A DNA stretch of 64,000 bases, taken from NCBI RefSeq assembly GCF_028283785.1, contig NZ_JAPWKB010000014.1, positions 372,001 to 436,000 on the forward strand, read 5' to 3'. Source of the stretch: Paraburkholderia sp. (lineage in GTDB: Bacteria > Pseudomonadota > Gammaproteobacteria > Burkholderiales > Burkholderiaceae). Positions 51,215 to 59,599 of this stretch are shown piece by piece; the first letter of the stretch is position 1; each line of letters starts with the position of its first letter. A program made the translations under genes and the position numbers. Under the pieces are notes generated by a model, which saw only the letters and a program-made list of their open reading frames with translations, was not told the DNA's origin and made no database searches.

Positions 51215-52231
51215 ATGCAACCACCGACCACCCAACCTGCCGGCGAGCCGCCGCTGTCACCTCAGGCGCAAGCGGGCGCTGCCGCGCGCGCGGCCCGCAC
51301 ATGGGACCTGATCAACAAATCCGGCATCGTGATGGTGTTCGTGATCCTGTTCGCGGTGCTGTCGTTCACCGTGCCGGATTTTCTGACGAGCCGCAACGTG
51401 CAGGGTCTGCTGCTGTCGGTCACGCTGATCGGCTCGATTTCCGTCACGATGATGTTCGTGCTGGCGCTCGGCGAAGTCGATCTGTCGGTGGCGTCGATCG
51501 TCGCGTTTGCGGGCGTGACCGCGTCCACGCTGATTACGTCGACGCATAGCGTGACGCTCGGCGTGATCGGCGGCGTGCTGGCGGGCGGCGCGGTCGGGCT
51601 GGTCAACGGCGTGCTGATCGCGCGCTACAAGATCAACTCGCTGATCGTCACGCTGGCGATGATGGAAGTGGTGCGCGGCCTCGCCTTCATCACGTCGAAC
51701 GGCGACGCGGTGATGATCTCCGAGGAAAGTTTCTTCGAACTGGGCGGCGGCTCGTTTCTCGGCATTTCGTATCCGATCTGGAGCAACATCATCGGCTTCG
51801 TGCTGTTCGGCTTTCTGCTGAAGAAAACCGTGTTCGGCAAGAACGTGCTGGCGGTAGGCGGCAATGGCGAGGCGGCCTTGCTGGCGGGCTTGCCGGTGCA
51901 GCGGATCAAGATCACGGTGTTCGTGCTGCAAGGGCTCGTGACGGGCTTCGCCGGCGTGATGCTGGCCTCGCGGATGAGTCTCGGCGATCCGAAGACGTCC
52001 GTCGGGCTCGAACTCGGCGTGATCTCGGCATGCGTGCTGGGCGGCGTCTCGCTGACGGGCGGTGTCGCGACGATTTCGGGCGTGCTGGTCGGCGTGCTGA
52101 TCATGGGCTCGGTGCAGGACGCGATGAGTCTGCTGAACGTGCCGACCTTCTATCAGTACCTGATTCGCGGCGGCATCCTGTTGCTCGCGGTGCTGTTCGA
52201 CCAGTTCCGCCGCAGCCGTCGTCGCGTGTGA
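51215..52231 (+). CDS. araH: L-arabinose ABC transporter permease
   Basis: A 338-residue permease with nine to ten membrane segments, of the RbsC/AraH branch. The block NVLAVGGNGEAALLAGLPVQRIKITVF is the family's conserved cytoplasmic loop. Start ATG 51215 follows GAAGAGAA. It is the last gene of araFGH and is followed 50 bases on by a clear terminator. Residues 1-30 are Pro/Ala-rich and cytoplasmic. Confidence 0.93.
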   Translation: MQPPTTQPAGEPPLSPQAQAGAAARAARTWDLINKSGIVMVFVILFAVLSFTVPDFLTSRNVQGLLLSVTLIGSISVTMMFVLALGEVDLSVASIVAFAGVTASTLITSTHSVTLGVIGGVLAGGAVGLVNGVLIARYKINSLIVTLAMMEVVRGLAFITSNGDAVMISEESFFELGGGSFLGISYPIWSNIIGFVLFGFLLKKTVFGKNVLAVGGNGEAALLAGLPVQRIKITVFVLQGLVTGFAGVMLASRMSLGDPKTSVGLELGVISACVLGGVSLTGGVATISGVLVGVLIMGSVQDAMSLLNVPTFYQYLIRGGILLLAVLFDQFRRSRRRV

Positions 52232-52281
52232 GCGCAGCGCGTCGCAACGACGCGGTTTTATAGATGGTGTTCGATGTTCCG

Positions 52282-52330
52282 ATGCCCGGCATGCTGGTTG
52301 CAATTCCAGCCCTGCCGGGCATTTTGCATT
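52282..52330 (+). terminator. Terminator of the araFGH operon
   Basis: ATGCCCGGCA (52282-52291) pairs with TGCCGGGCAT (52313-52322), with an inner stem GCTGG/CCAGC, followed by TTTGCATTT. A two-step stem and T-rich tail 51 bases after the araH stop. Confidence 0.85.
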
Positions 52331-52370
52331 TGGCCGGTGGTGTGCTGCCGCTTTGACTGCGAGGCGCAGC

Positions 52371-52766
52371 TTATTTGTTGCTGCCCGCGCCCGTGCCTTC
52401 GAGGCCGTTGTCGAAGCCGCCCGCGCCTTCGGGCCGATGGCCGCCGCCGGGGCTGTTTTTCGCGGCGGTTTTGCCGCGCGCGTTGGCTTTGGCGTCTTTC
52501 GCCTGCGGCTTGTGCGACTCATGCACCGCCGACGTCGCGTCGTCCGGTTTCGAACCCATCGCCGAGGTGCCGTTGTCCTGCGATTGCGGGCCGCCCGGCG
52601 ACGTGATCTGCGCGACACCGTAATGGCTGAACGCGAGCAGCGCGCAACCGATCGACCACGCGGCGACTCGGCGACTCGGCGACAGTGGCGGGGCAGGGGC
52701 CTCGGAGATGCCGGGCGGGTTCGATCCATCTCGCGACGTGCGTGGATCCGGCTTGAAGACGTTCAT
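52371..52766 (-). CDS. Small secreted or membrane-anchored hypothetical protein (131 aa)
   Basis: A 131-residue protein with a hydrophobic segment at about residues 32-52 (RRVAAWSIGCALLAFSHYGVAQ) that can act as signal anchor or signal peptide after an unusually long N-terminus. The rest is low-complexity: Gly, Pro, Lys, Asn and Ser, ending GGFDNGLEGTGAGSNK. No domain is recognised. GGAG lies about 12 bases before the start. It is convergent with araH. Composition suggests a disordered periplasmic protein. Moderate confidence that it is expressed. Confidence 0.55.
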   Translation of the reverse strand: MNVFKPDPRTSRDGSNPPGISEAPAPPLSPSRRVAAWSIGCALLAFSHYGVAQITSPGGPQSQDNGTSAMGSKPDDATSAVHESHKPQAKDAKANARGKTAAKNSPGGGHRPEGAGGFDNGLEGTGAGSNK

Positions 52767-53093
52767 GATGACGGTTCGCTCCAGTTGGCGCGCATGCGGC
52801 GGCGGGGAATCGACGGTGGCGTTTGCTTACATTTCGCATGCACTTGCGTGGAGTGGAGCAAACGCTATGCCGCGCGGTCCGGGCGTTCCACCGGCGCATT
52901 CCGGGCGCTGGACGCGGCGGCGTTGCGGGCTGCGGGTTTTGCGGGCGGGGCGCTTCCCGGTATGCTCACGAAAAACCGTCGGCGCGATCGGGTGCTGTTC
53001 GTCCGGCGCGATTCCGTTTTCCTGTTTGCTCAACATGACGATACTGTTTTCTTTTCCGGCCGATCCGGCCGTCTATTTCATGGAGTCCTGGCG
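52767..53093. other. 327-base divergent intergenic region
   Basis: Between the small secreted protein (minus) and the DUF3268 gene (plus). I see no palindrome or recognisable promoter; the right end (53038-53060) is T-rich. Frames that cross it read on from the DUF3268 gene and are not credible. Confidence 0.35.
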
Positions 53094-53558
53094 ATGCGTG
53101 TAGGACGTCCGGTCAAGGCCTTGCCGCAACCGATGTGCGATTACTGCGGCGCGCGCGCCACGTTGCTGCGTGCGGGCGAGGACGGCTATCCGTATCGGGA
53201 CGATCACGGGCCGCTGTGGGTTTGCGTGCCGTGTCAGGCGTGGATCGGCATTCCGGCGCGCAGCACGCGGCATGTGCCGCTGGGCCGTCTCGCCGACGCC
53301 GCGCTGCGCGATGCGAAGAGCCGTCTGCACGACGCGCTGGAGCCGCTGGTGGCGGGGAAGGTACGCCGCGACAAGGTCAACGTGTTCGAGGCGCGCGGCA
53401 AGGCGATTCGCTGGCTGGCGACGGAGCTTGGATTCGACCTGCCGACGCCGTCGATTCACGCGTTGACGCTGGCGCAATGCGAGCAGGCGATCGCGCATGC
53501 CGAGGCGTTCATTGCCGGTCGTCGGGACGGGGTTGGGGAGCGGGACGCAAACGTTTGA
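53094..53558 (+). CDS. DUF3268-type zinc-finger protein
   Basis: A 154-residue protein with two CxxC pairs, CDYC (15-18) and CVPC (about 44-47), which probably bind one zinc ion, matching the DUF3268 zinc-finger family. The helical C-terminal half contains KVNVFEARGKAIRWLATELG. Start ATG 53094 follows GGAG with eight-base spacing. Related proteins are frequent in Burkholderia and in some phages; function unknown. It is followed 70 bases later by another small unknown gene. Confidence 0.8.
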   Translation: MRVGRPVKALPQPMCDYCGARATLLRAGEDGYPYRDDHGPLWVCVPCQAWIGIPARSTRHVPLGRLADAALRDAKSRLHDALEPLVAGKVRRDKVNVFEARGKAIRWLATELGFDLPTPSIHALTLAQCEQAIAHAEAFIAGRRDGVGERDANV

Positions 53559-53628
53559 CATCGATGCTAAAGGTTTCGTCGGAGGGGCCGTTAAAGCATC
53601 TGCCAGTCAACAACTTCTGCGAAGCCGC

Positions 53629-54093
53629 ATGGCCAAGACCATCCCTTTTTCCCGTAATACCCGAGGTGCGCAGGCGCGCATGGCCAAGACCATGTTGCTG
53701 CCGATCCCGCGTCGCACCGCTGACGAACTCGCCTTGCGAGCGCACGTGGCGCTTGACGCGTTGCGTCGCGGCAAGGGGTGCATCGGTGACGCGCAAGCGA
53801 TGACGCAAGCGATGTTGCTGGCGGTTTTTCTGGCCGAACTGGGCTATGAGAACGTTACCGCGGAGACGCTTGGCGATGCCGAGCGCGCGATTGCTTCGAC
53901 GTTCGATGCCGGGCGCGAGTCTGGTGAGTGGCGGCTCGATGACACTGCGGTTGGGTTGTTTGCGGTGATTGTCACCGGGTATGACCGGCAGTTGATGAAT
54001 ACGCCGTTGTGGGCGATTAGCGAGGCGAGTGATCGGTTGGACCGGTTTCAGGTTGGTGAGGATTATCGGGTTCGGGATAGGAAGTGGGCGTGA
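53629..54093 (+). CDS. Conserved hypothetical protein with duplicated start (154 aa)
   Basis: A helical protein with the core ALRAHVALDALRRGKGCIGDAQAMTQAMLLAVFLAELGY and a C-terminal part SGEWRLDDTAVGLFAVIVTGYDRQLMNTPLWAISEASDRLDRF. I recall this as a common Burkholderiaceae family of unknown function (sometimes misnamed Fis-family regulator); no DNA-binding motif is evident. Two possible starts carry the same words ATGGCCAAGACC, at 53629 and 53680, 51 bases apart, as if the start region had been duplicated. The frame also continues upstream to 53497. G/T-rich codon use near the end (54060-54140) merges into a low-complexity region. Confidence 0.65.
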   Translation: MAKTIPFSRNTRGAQARMAKTMLLPIPRRTADELALRAHVALDALRRGKGCIGDAQAMTQAMLLAVFLAELGYENVTAETLGDAERAIASTFDAGRESGEWRLDDTAVGLFAVIVTGYDRQLMNTPLWAISEASDRLDRFQVGEDYRVRDRKWA

Positions 54094-54137
54094 AGGTTTT
54101 GGGTTTTGGTTTGGATTGGTTTGTTGTGGTTTGTTGT

Positions 54138-54299
54138 GGTTGTCCCGGTTTCACGCTGGTTTACCTGGATCGTCCCTGTGCGGGACCGCACCTACTTTTC
54201 TTTGCTCGCGCAAAGAAAAGTAGGCAAAAGAAAGCGCGTTTACACCGCCGCTCCGTAGCGAGTGGCGTCTACTGACTAACGGGTAGTGGACCGCACACG
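54138..54299 (+). repeat. Inverted repeat, left arm (162 bp)
   Basis: Nearly identical to the reverse complement of 54739-54899. It contains its own perfect hairpin: CCTACTTTTCTTTGC (54191-54205), loop TCGC, and the complement at 54210-54224. Differences between arms are scattered substitutions. Confidence 0.9.
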
Positions 54300-54486
54300 A
54301 TTTGAGTTGCCGCACCACTAAAGCTAGTGACAAGGCAGTCATTCGTTCCGGCTGTTCGCTCCGCGACAGCCGTTGGGCACAGCCCCGTCTCTCACCCTCG
54401 GCGTCATTCGCGCGCTGCACTTCGTCCGTCACAACACCCAATTTCCTGGCATGCGCCGGGCTGGTCGCGCGCGCAAAATTCCAGGC

Positions 54487-54661
54487 AACCCGGAACGTCG
54501 AAACCATCGTGAAGGCGGGTGAATGCCTTGGCGCAAACCGGGCCTGAGCCGGATGCCGGAACCGTCGTGAAGGCACGCAAATCAGGTGGCGCAAACCGGC
54601 TTTTTAGCTGGGCGTAGAACCATCGAAGAGGTGGCCAAAGGACGTGGCGAAAACGGGTTTT
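54487..54661 (+). repeat. 58-bp-period degenerate tandem repeat
   Basis: The words TGGCGCAAACCGG, TGGCGCAAACCGG and TGGCGAAAACGGG start at 54529, 54587 and 54645, exactly 58 bases apart. The flanking part of each unit also recurs (GAAC-C-TCG-GAAG). A fourth, decayed unit may lie on either side. 58 is not a multiple of three, so this is not a protein repeat. Confidence 0.75.
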
Positions 54662-54738
54662 TGAAGTGGGCTACCGCCGCGAAGCGGGCGGGATGTGCGG
54701 GCGCGGACCACCGGGAAAAACGGACCACCGAGTCAAAA

Positions 54739-54899
54739 CGTGCGCGGTCCACTACCCGTTAGTCAGTAGACGCCACTCGCTACGAAGCGCGAGGTAAACG
54801 CGCTTTCTTTTGCCTACTTTTCTTTGCGCGAGCAAAGAAAAGTAGGTGCGGTCCCGCACAGGGACGATCCAGGCGGACCAGCGCGAAACCGGGACAACC
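54739..54899 (-). repeat. Inverted repeat, right arm (161 bp)
   Basis: Reverse-complement partner of 54138-54299, with the same inner hairpin at 54813-54846 (15-bp stem, loop GCGA). The outer end is partly duplicated: the block starting AGGCGGACC occurs at 54871 and again at 54910. Confidence 0.9.
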
Positions 54900-55195
54900 G
54901 AGCCGAACCAGGCGGACCGACGCGAAACGGGGACAACCAAACCACCCCAAAAAAACCAAGCCCCGCCAGCAAGGCACTCAAAAAAACCCTAGGAACACTC
55001 CCTCCACCAAGCGTAAAAAAAACGCACCCGACTCCCTCAAACCCAAAACCACAAAACCAACCCGCCACCCGAAGGGTAAACCCACCCTTGCCTTTCAAAA
55101 CCCCCGCGATTAACTAAATAAAGCCCGACAAACCCATCCAGAAACCCCATTCAGAAAACTAGCAGCAAACACCACTCCCGCACCGGAGGTGCCCA

Positions 55196-56599
55196 ATGCC
55201 CCCGCTATCCAGCGACACCGTCGCCGCCGCCGACGCACTCAAAAGTCAGACGAGAGGCGAGGTCCTCACCCCCTCCGACGCGGGTTACGACGCGTCCCGC
55301 ACAATCTGGAATGCAATGATCGACCGGCGTCCTGCGGTCATCGTCAAATGCGCGGGCGTCGCCGATATCCGCCGCGCGGTCGCGTTCGCCCGCGACCACA
55401 CACTGCCGCTGTCGATCTACGGCGGTGGCCACAACATCGCGGGCAGCGCGGTCTGCGACGACGGCGTGATGATCAACCTGTCACAGATGAAATCCGTCCG
55501 CATCGACCCGATCGCGCGTCGTGCATTCGTCGAACCGGGCGCCACGCTGGGCGACTTCGATCACGAAGCACAAGCCTTCGGTCTCGCCACGCCACTCGGT
55601 ATCAACTCGACCACGGGTGTCGCCGGACTCACGCTCGGTGGAGGATTCGGCTGGTTGAGCCGTCAGTTCGGGATGACCGTCGATAATCTCGTCTCGGCCG
55701 ATGTCGTCACCGCGACCGGCGATCTGCTACACGTCGACGCCGAATCGCACCTCGAGTTGTATTGGGCGATTCGCGGCGGCGGCGGTAACTTCGGCGTGGT
55801 CACGCTGTTCGAATTCGCGTTGCAACCGGTCGGCCCGGAGATATTCGGCGGACTCGTCGTTCTGCCAATCGCGCAAGCCAAAGACGCATTGATCCGCTAT
55901 CGCGCAGCGGTCGAAACCATGCCCGACGAACTCAGCGTTTGGGTCGTCACGCGACTCGCGCCGCCGTTGCCGTTTCTGCCGCCGGAAGTCCACGGCAAAC
56001 CGGTTATCGTGTTCGCAATCTGCTATACGGGTCCGGTCAAGGATGGTCCCGACGCGACGGCGGTGGTTCGTCATTTCGGCGCGCCAGTGGGCGAACACGT
56101 CGGTCCGATGCCCTACGAAATGTGGCAGAAAGCCTTCGATCCGCTACTCGCTCCAGGTGCGCGAAATTACTGGAAATCGCATAACCTCGCGACGCTTCCG
56201 GACGGTCTGTTCGACGCGCTGATCGAAGCGGTTGCCACGTTGCCGTCGCCGCAATGCGAGATTTTTATCGGGCAGATCGGCGGGCAAACCGGACGTGTCG
56301 CCGTGAATGCCACGGCCTATCCGAATCGCGACGCGAACTATGTGATGAACGTGCACGGTCGCTGGGACAGCGCGTCGGACGATGCGCGCTGCGTGGCGTG
56401 GGCGCGCGACTTCTTCGATGCGGCGGCGCCGTTTGCATTGGGCAGCGTGTACGTGAACTTCATGACGCAGGACGAGGCGGGCCGCGTCGGCGAAGCATAC
56501 GGCGCGAATTACGAGCGGCTCGTCGCGGCCAAGACGCGGTACGACCCGCACAACCTGTTTCGCCAGAATCAGAATATCGCGCCGTCGGCCACGGCATGA
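55196..56599 (+). CDS. FAD-linked oxidase (berberine-bridge-enzyme type)
   Basis: A 467-residue flavoprotein with an FAD_binding_4 domain and a C-terminal BBE segment (YDPHNLFRQNQNI). His79 in YGGGHNIAG is the expected covalent flavin attachment; the Cys that makes the second bond in bicovalent members is not seen in the GGGFGWLSRQFGMT block. Such enzymes oxidise sugars, alcohols or aromatic compounds with oxygen. Start ATG 55196 has GGAGGTG upstream. No signal peptide. It stands alone after the repeat island and is convergent with the molybdate transporter; substrate unknown. Confidence 0.88.
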   Translation: MPPLSSDTVAAADALKSQTRGEVLTPSDAGYDASRTIWNAMIDRRPAVIVKCAGVADIRRAVAFARDHTLPLSIYGGGHNIAGSAVCDDGVMINLSQMKSVRIDPIARRAFVEPGATLGDFDHEAQAFGLATPLGINSTTGVAGLTLGGGFGWLSRQFGMTVDNLVSADVVTATGDLLHVDAESHLELYWAIRGGGGNFGVVTLFEFALQPVGPEIFGGLVVLPIAQAKDALIRYRAAVETMPDELSVWVVTRLAPPLPFLPPEVHGKPVIVFAICYTGPVKDGPDATAVVRHFGAPVGEHVGPMPYEMWQKAFDPLLAPGARNYWKSHNLATLPDGLFDALIEAVATLPSPQCEIFIGQIGGQTGRVAVNATAYPNRDANYVMNVHGRWDSASDDARCVAWARDFFDAAAPFALGSVYVNFMTQDEAGRVGEAYGANYERLVAAKTRYDPHNLFRQNQNIAPSATA

Positions 56600-56605
56600 A
56601 CGGAA

Positions 56606-56643
56606 GCGGCATCGCCCTGTATCGCGTTGCATGACGATGCCGC
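56606..56643. terminator. Hairpin between convergent FAD oxidase and molybdate transporter genes
   Basis: GCGGCATCG (56606-56614) and CGATGCCGC (56635-56643), 20-base loop. Nine perfect pairs, no T-run; modest evidence for termination. Confidence 0.4.
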
Positions 56644-56697
56644 CCACTTCGCACGATCACGATCACGCGCCGGTATCGAACGCCCTCGATTGGGCCT

Positions 56698-58530
56698 TCA
56701 ACGCTTCCAGACGAAAACGCCAGCCGCGTCGATCGAAAGCCTGACGCGACTCCCTTCGACGAGCGTCGGATCGTCGCTCGCGAAATCGAAGCGGCACTCG
56801 CCGGTTCGCGCGACCACGAACCGTCCGCCGGATCGCACTTCGACCGCGTCGATGTTCGCTTCGTAACAGCCATCCGGAGACGGACGAATCGCGGCGGCAC
56901 TCACGCGCCACATCACGTCGGTTCCGGCTCCCAACCGGACTCCGGCTTGCGCTGTTGGTAACGTCAATCCGCACGCACTGCGCACCGAACCGTCGGCCGT
57001 GATGCGTCCTTCGCCCACATTCCGCAAGCCCAGCAACTCGGCCACTCTCAGGTTGGCGGGGCGTTGAAATACGTCGAGCGTCAGGCCCATCTGTAAGGCT
57101 CGACCCTGTTCGATGACCAGCACTTCATCGGCGAGCATCGCGGCCTCGTCCGGGTCGTGCGTGACGATCACGGTGACTGCTTCGATCTCACGCTGCAACT
57201 CGCGCAAAGAACGCTGCAACGTGCGACGTCTCGGCGTATCCAGTGCGGAAAACGGTTCGTCGAACAACAGCAATTCGCTATGCCGGGACAACGCACGCGC
57301 TAACGCTACTCGCTGCCGTTGTCCAAACGACAACTCCTTAGGCAACCTTGCGATCAGACGACTCAGGCCCAGATGATCGAGCCAGTAACGTGCCACGGTC
57401 GGATCCGAATCCACGGGAAACGCGAGTTGCTGCGCCACCGTCATGTGCGGAAAAAGCCCGTAATCCTGCGGCATATAACCAATTTTGCGTTGCTCGGGCG
57501 GCATGTCGTTCAAGTTGCGCCGACCGAGTTCGAGCATCCCGCCTTCGTTGCGTTCGAGTCCTGCAATCAACTTCAACGCAATCGATTTCCCGGAACCGGA
57601 CGGCCCGATAATCGCAAGCCGTCGCGTCGAGGGTTTCCATTCGATGTCGAGATCGAACGTGCCAAGCCGACGCTTGAGTGCCACCGACAATCGCAAATCC
57701 TGCGCTGCGGTAGACGGGCGCGCGGCGAGTGCAACCGGCGCGTCATCGCCATTGTCGGTGCGAGCGATGAGCGCGGTGCGGCTGCTCCGTCCATACACGG
57801 ACAGCACAGCGCAGATCACCGCGATCGCCAGGGTCGGCAACAGCAACGGCATCATGGCCGGCAAACCTTGCGCGCCGAACATCACATACGTGTAGACCGG
57901 CAACGAATACGGGTGATACGCAACCATCACCGTCGCGCCGAATTCGCCGAACGCACGCAGCCACGCGAGTGCGAGACCGGCGCGAATCGCTGGCCACGCA
58001 ACCGGCAGCATCACGCGGAAAAAACGGCTTCCCGCACGATGGCCGAGCGTGGCGGCGACATCGTCGTAGACCGGATCGACCGACGCAAAAGCCGACCGGG
58101 CCGCGACGATCAGAAACGGCGCGGCAACGAAGGTTTCGGCGAGCACGATGCCGGCGAACGAATCGGTCAGCGTGCCGCCGGCAATCTGACCGATCCAGCT
58201 ATACGGTCCCAGCAGAAACAGCAGCAGCACGCCGCTCGTGAGCGGCGGCAACGCGAGCGGCAATTGCACGATAAAACCGAGCAACGCCACACCACGCGCC
58301 GACGATCGCGCGAGCCAGTAGCCGAGTGGCACGCCGCCGATCAGAATGATCAGCGCCGCGACACTCGCACTCGCCGCAGAAACGCCGACCGCCGACCACG
58401 TCGCGCGCCAGTCCACACCGGCCCAGTCGGCATGGCCGATTTGCGGCACGCTGGCGATAAACGGCGCGCACAGGTAGACGGCGAGCAGCGCGGCAAGCCA
58501 CAACAACGGACGCGCTGCGGGACGCGTCAT
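56698..58530 (-). CDS. Fused molybdate/tungstate ABC permease-ATPase
   Basis: A 610-residue protein that joins a ModB/WtpB-type permease (residues 1-250, about six membrane segments, cytoplasmic loop AATLGHRAGSRFFRVMLPVAWPAI) to a ModC-type ATPase (Walker A GPSGSGKS near residue 310, signature LSFGQRQRVALARAL, LLFDEPFSALD) and a C-terminal TOBE-like oxyanion-binding region. Separate permease and ATPase genes are the rule, so this is a natural fusion. Its start overlaps the stop of the binding-protein gene by four bases. The bound oxyanion, molybdate or tungstate, cannot be told apart here. Confidence 0.9.
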   Translation of the reverse strand: MTRPAARPLLWLAALLAVYLCAPFIASVPQIGHADWAGVDWRATWSAVGVSAASASVAALIILIGGVPLGYWLARSSARGVALLGFIVQLPLALPPLTSGVLLLFLLGPYSWIGQIAGGTLTDSFAGIVLAETFVAAPFLIVAARSAFASVDPVYDDVAATLGHRAGSRFFRVMLPVAWPAIRAGLALAWLRAFGEFGATVMVAYHPYSLPVYTYVMFGAQGLPAMMPLLLPTLAIAVICAVLSVYGRSSRTALIARTDNGDDAPVALAARPSTAAQDLRLSVALKRRLGTFDLDIEWKPSTRRLAIIGPSGSGKSIALKLIAGLERNEGGMLELGRRNLNDMPPEQRKIGYMPQDYGLFPHMTVAQQLAFPVDSDPTVARYWLDHLGLSRLIARLPKELSFGQRQRVALARALSRHSELLLFDEPFSALDTPRRRTLQRSLRELQREIEAVTVIVTHDPDEAAMLADEVLVIEQGRALQMGLTLDVFQRPANLRVAELLGLRNVGEGRITADGSVRSACGLTLPTAQAGVRLGAGTDVMWRVSAAAIRPSPDGCYEANIDAVEVRSGGRFVVARTGECRFDFASDDPTLVEGSRVRLSIDAAGVFVWKR

Positions 58531-59411
58531 TGAGCAGCGTCGATCACGGCTTGCACGGACGGCGCGATGGCTTGCGCGTTACCCGTGACCTTCGGCTTGA
58601 CCACGTCCACGCCGTGTTCCTTCAGCAACTCACGACCCTTCGCGCTCAACAGGAAGTCGACGAACTTCACCGCGCCGGTCGCATTCTGCGCATCGCTGAG
58701 AATCGTCAGCGTATAGCTGGCTTTCGCCTGAAGCTCGGGTGCCGGACGGATCGCCGGAATCTTCAGGTCGGAGGTCTCGGTCGAATAGAAGAAACCCGCG
58801 TCGAGCTGGCCCGATTGCAGACGTCCGACCAGCGTTTCTTCCGGCAACACTTGCGCAGGGTTATCCGGCGCGCCAAGCGTCTTCTCGACGAGGTCCGGCT
58901 GGTGATAAAGATCGGCAGCCTTGGTGACCATCTCGACCGTGAATGCGCCCTTCGGATCGAGCTTCGGATCGGTGCGGCCGACGCGAATGCCCGGTTCCTG
59001 AAGCACCTGATCCCAGCGCTTTTTCTTGAAGTCGGCGGCGAAGCGGCTTTGCGCGTTATAGCCGATCATCAGCGGCGATTCCGCGAAATTCACGTACCAC
59101 GCGACGTGATCGCCGTTGGCTGCGCCCATCAGGCCGGTGTTGACCTTCGGGCTCGCGCTGATGAAGACGTCGCCGCGACGCAGCTTGCCTTTGATCTCGT
59201 TGGCGATCTTGTTCGAACCGGCCGCGTAGCCCTGAAAGTGCAGCCCCGTTTCTTTCTCGAACGCGGGTCCGACGCTGCGCTCCATCAGATTGACGAGCGA
59301 ACCTGCATACAGCACGTTGACCGTGTTGTCGTCGGCGGCATAAGCGTGCGTGGACGTGATGGCGATGGCGCCCGTCAACACGGCAGCGGTCGCGAGAAGC
59401 TTTCGAATCAT
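58527..59411 (-). CDS. Molybdate/tungstate-binding periplasmic protein (WtpA-like)
   Basis: A 294-residue binding protein with a signal peptide (ending AYA at residue 25). The mature N-terminus NTVNVLYAGSLVNLMERSVGPAF resembles the WtpA/archaeal-type ModA class rather than E. coli ModA. The segments GSNKIANEIKGKLRRGDVFISASPKVN and VGRTDPKLDPKG are family-typical. It is the first gene of a two-gene importer operon. A ModE-like palindrome lies 14 bases before its start codon, suggesting repression when molybdenum is plentiful. Confidence 0.9.
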   Translation of the reverse strand: MIRKLLATAAVLTGAIAITSTHAYAADDNTVNVLYAGSLVNLMERSVGPAFEKETGLHFQGYAAGSNKIANEIKGKLRRGDVFISASPKVNTGLMGAANGDHVAWYVNFAESPLMIGYNAQSRFAADFKKKRWDQVLQEPGIRVGRTDPKLDPKGAFTVEMVTKAADLYHQPDLVEKTLGAPDNPAQVLPEETLVGRLQSGQLDAGFFYSTETSDLKIPAIRPAPELQAKASYTLTILSDAQNATGAVKFVDFLLSAKGRELLKEHGVDVVKPKVTGNAQAIAPSVQAVIDAAQ

Positions 59412-59424
59412 GTAATACCCCGTC

Positions 59425-59450
59425 TCGTTATAAACGCCGATATATTACGA
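59425..59450. promoter_or_regulatory. ModE-like binding site upstream of the binding-protein gene
   Basis: TCGTTATAAA (59425-59434), CGCCGA, TATATTACGA (59441-59450). The arms match each other at 8 of 10 positions with a 6-base spacer, the geometry and words of known ModE boxes (CG-TATATA, N6, TATA-CG). It is placed where bound ModE would block the modA promoter. No modE gene is in the window. Confidence 0.65.
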
Positions 59451-59599
59451 CGAGCGCGATGAATGCTGCACGCACGAATATCAATTCGCCCAGGGCATTT
59501 GCGGTCGCCAGAGGCGATACCTGGCCGTTAAACTGACGCACCTATCAAACATCCGGCCGCAGTTGTGCGAAAGCGCAGGCCGTACACCGGGAGATCACG

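Larger units (their letters stand above)
54094..55195. other. 1.1-kb gene-free repeat island
   Basis: No protein gene is supported. It begins with a G/T-rich stretch (54096-54140), then the left arm of a 162-bp inverted repeat (54138-54299), a 439-bp centre with a 58-bp-period degenerate tandem repeat, the right arm (54739-54899), a partial direct repeat of 39-bp period (54871-54938), and an A/C-rich stretch up to the ribosome site (GGAGGTG) of the FAD oxidase. It separates two unrelated gene groups. Confidence 0.8.

Noticed and set aside
52353..53093. Long N-terminal extension of the DUF3268 protein
   Set aside because: It reads through the shadow of the minus-strand secreted protein; the start at 53094 has a good ribosome site and begins the conserved domain.
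54302..54594. Open frames inside the inverted-repeat element
   Set aside because: They cover the non-triplet 58-bp repeats, have no ribosome sites and no resemblance to proteins.
54487..54661. CRISPR-like array
   Set aside because: Only three degenerate units, no conserved repeat-spacer pattern and no cas genes.
54487..54661. Type III toxin-antitoxin RNA repeats
   Set aside because: No ToxN-like gene follows; the next gene is an FAD oxidase over 500 bases away.
54138..54899. Insertion sequence
   Set aside because: No transposase frame between the inverted repeats and no visible target duplication; kept as a repeat element only.
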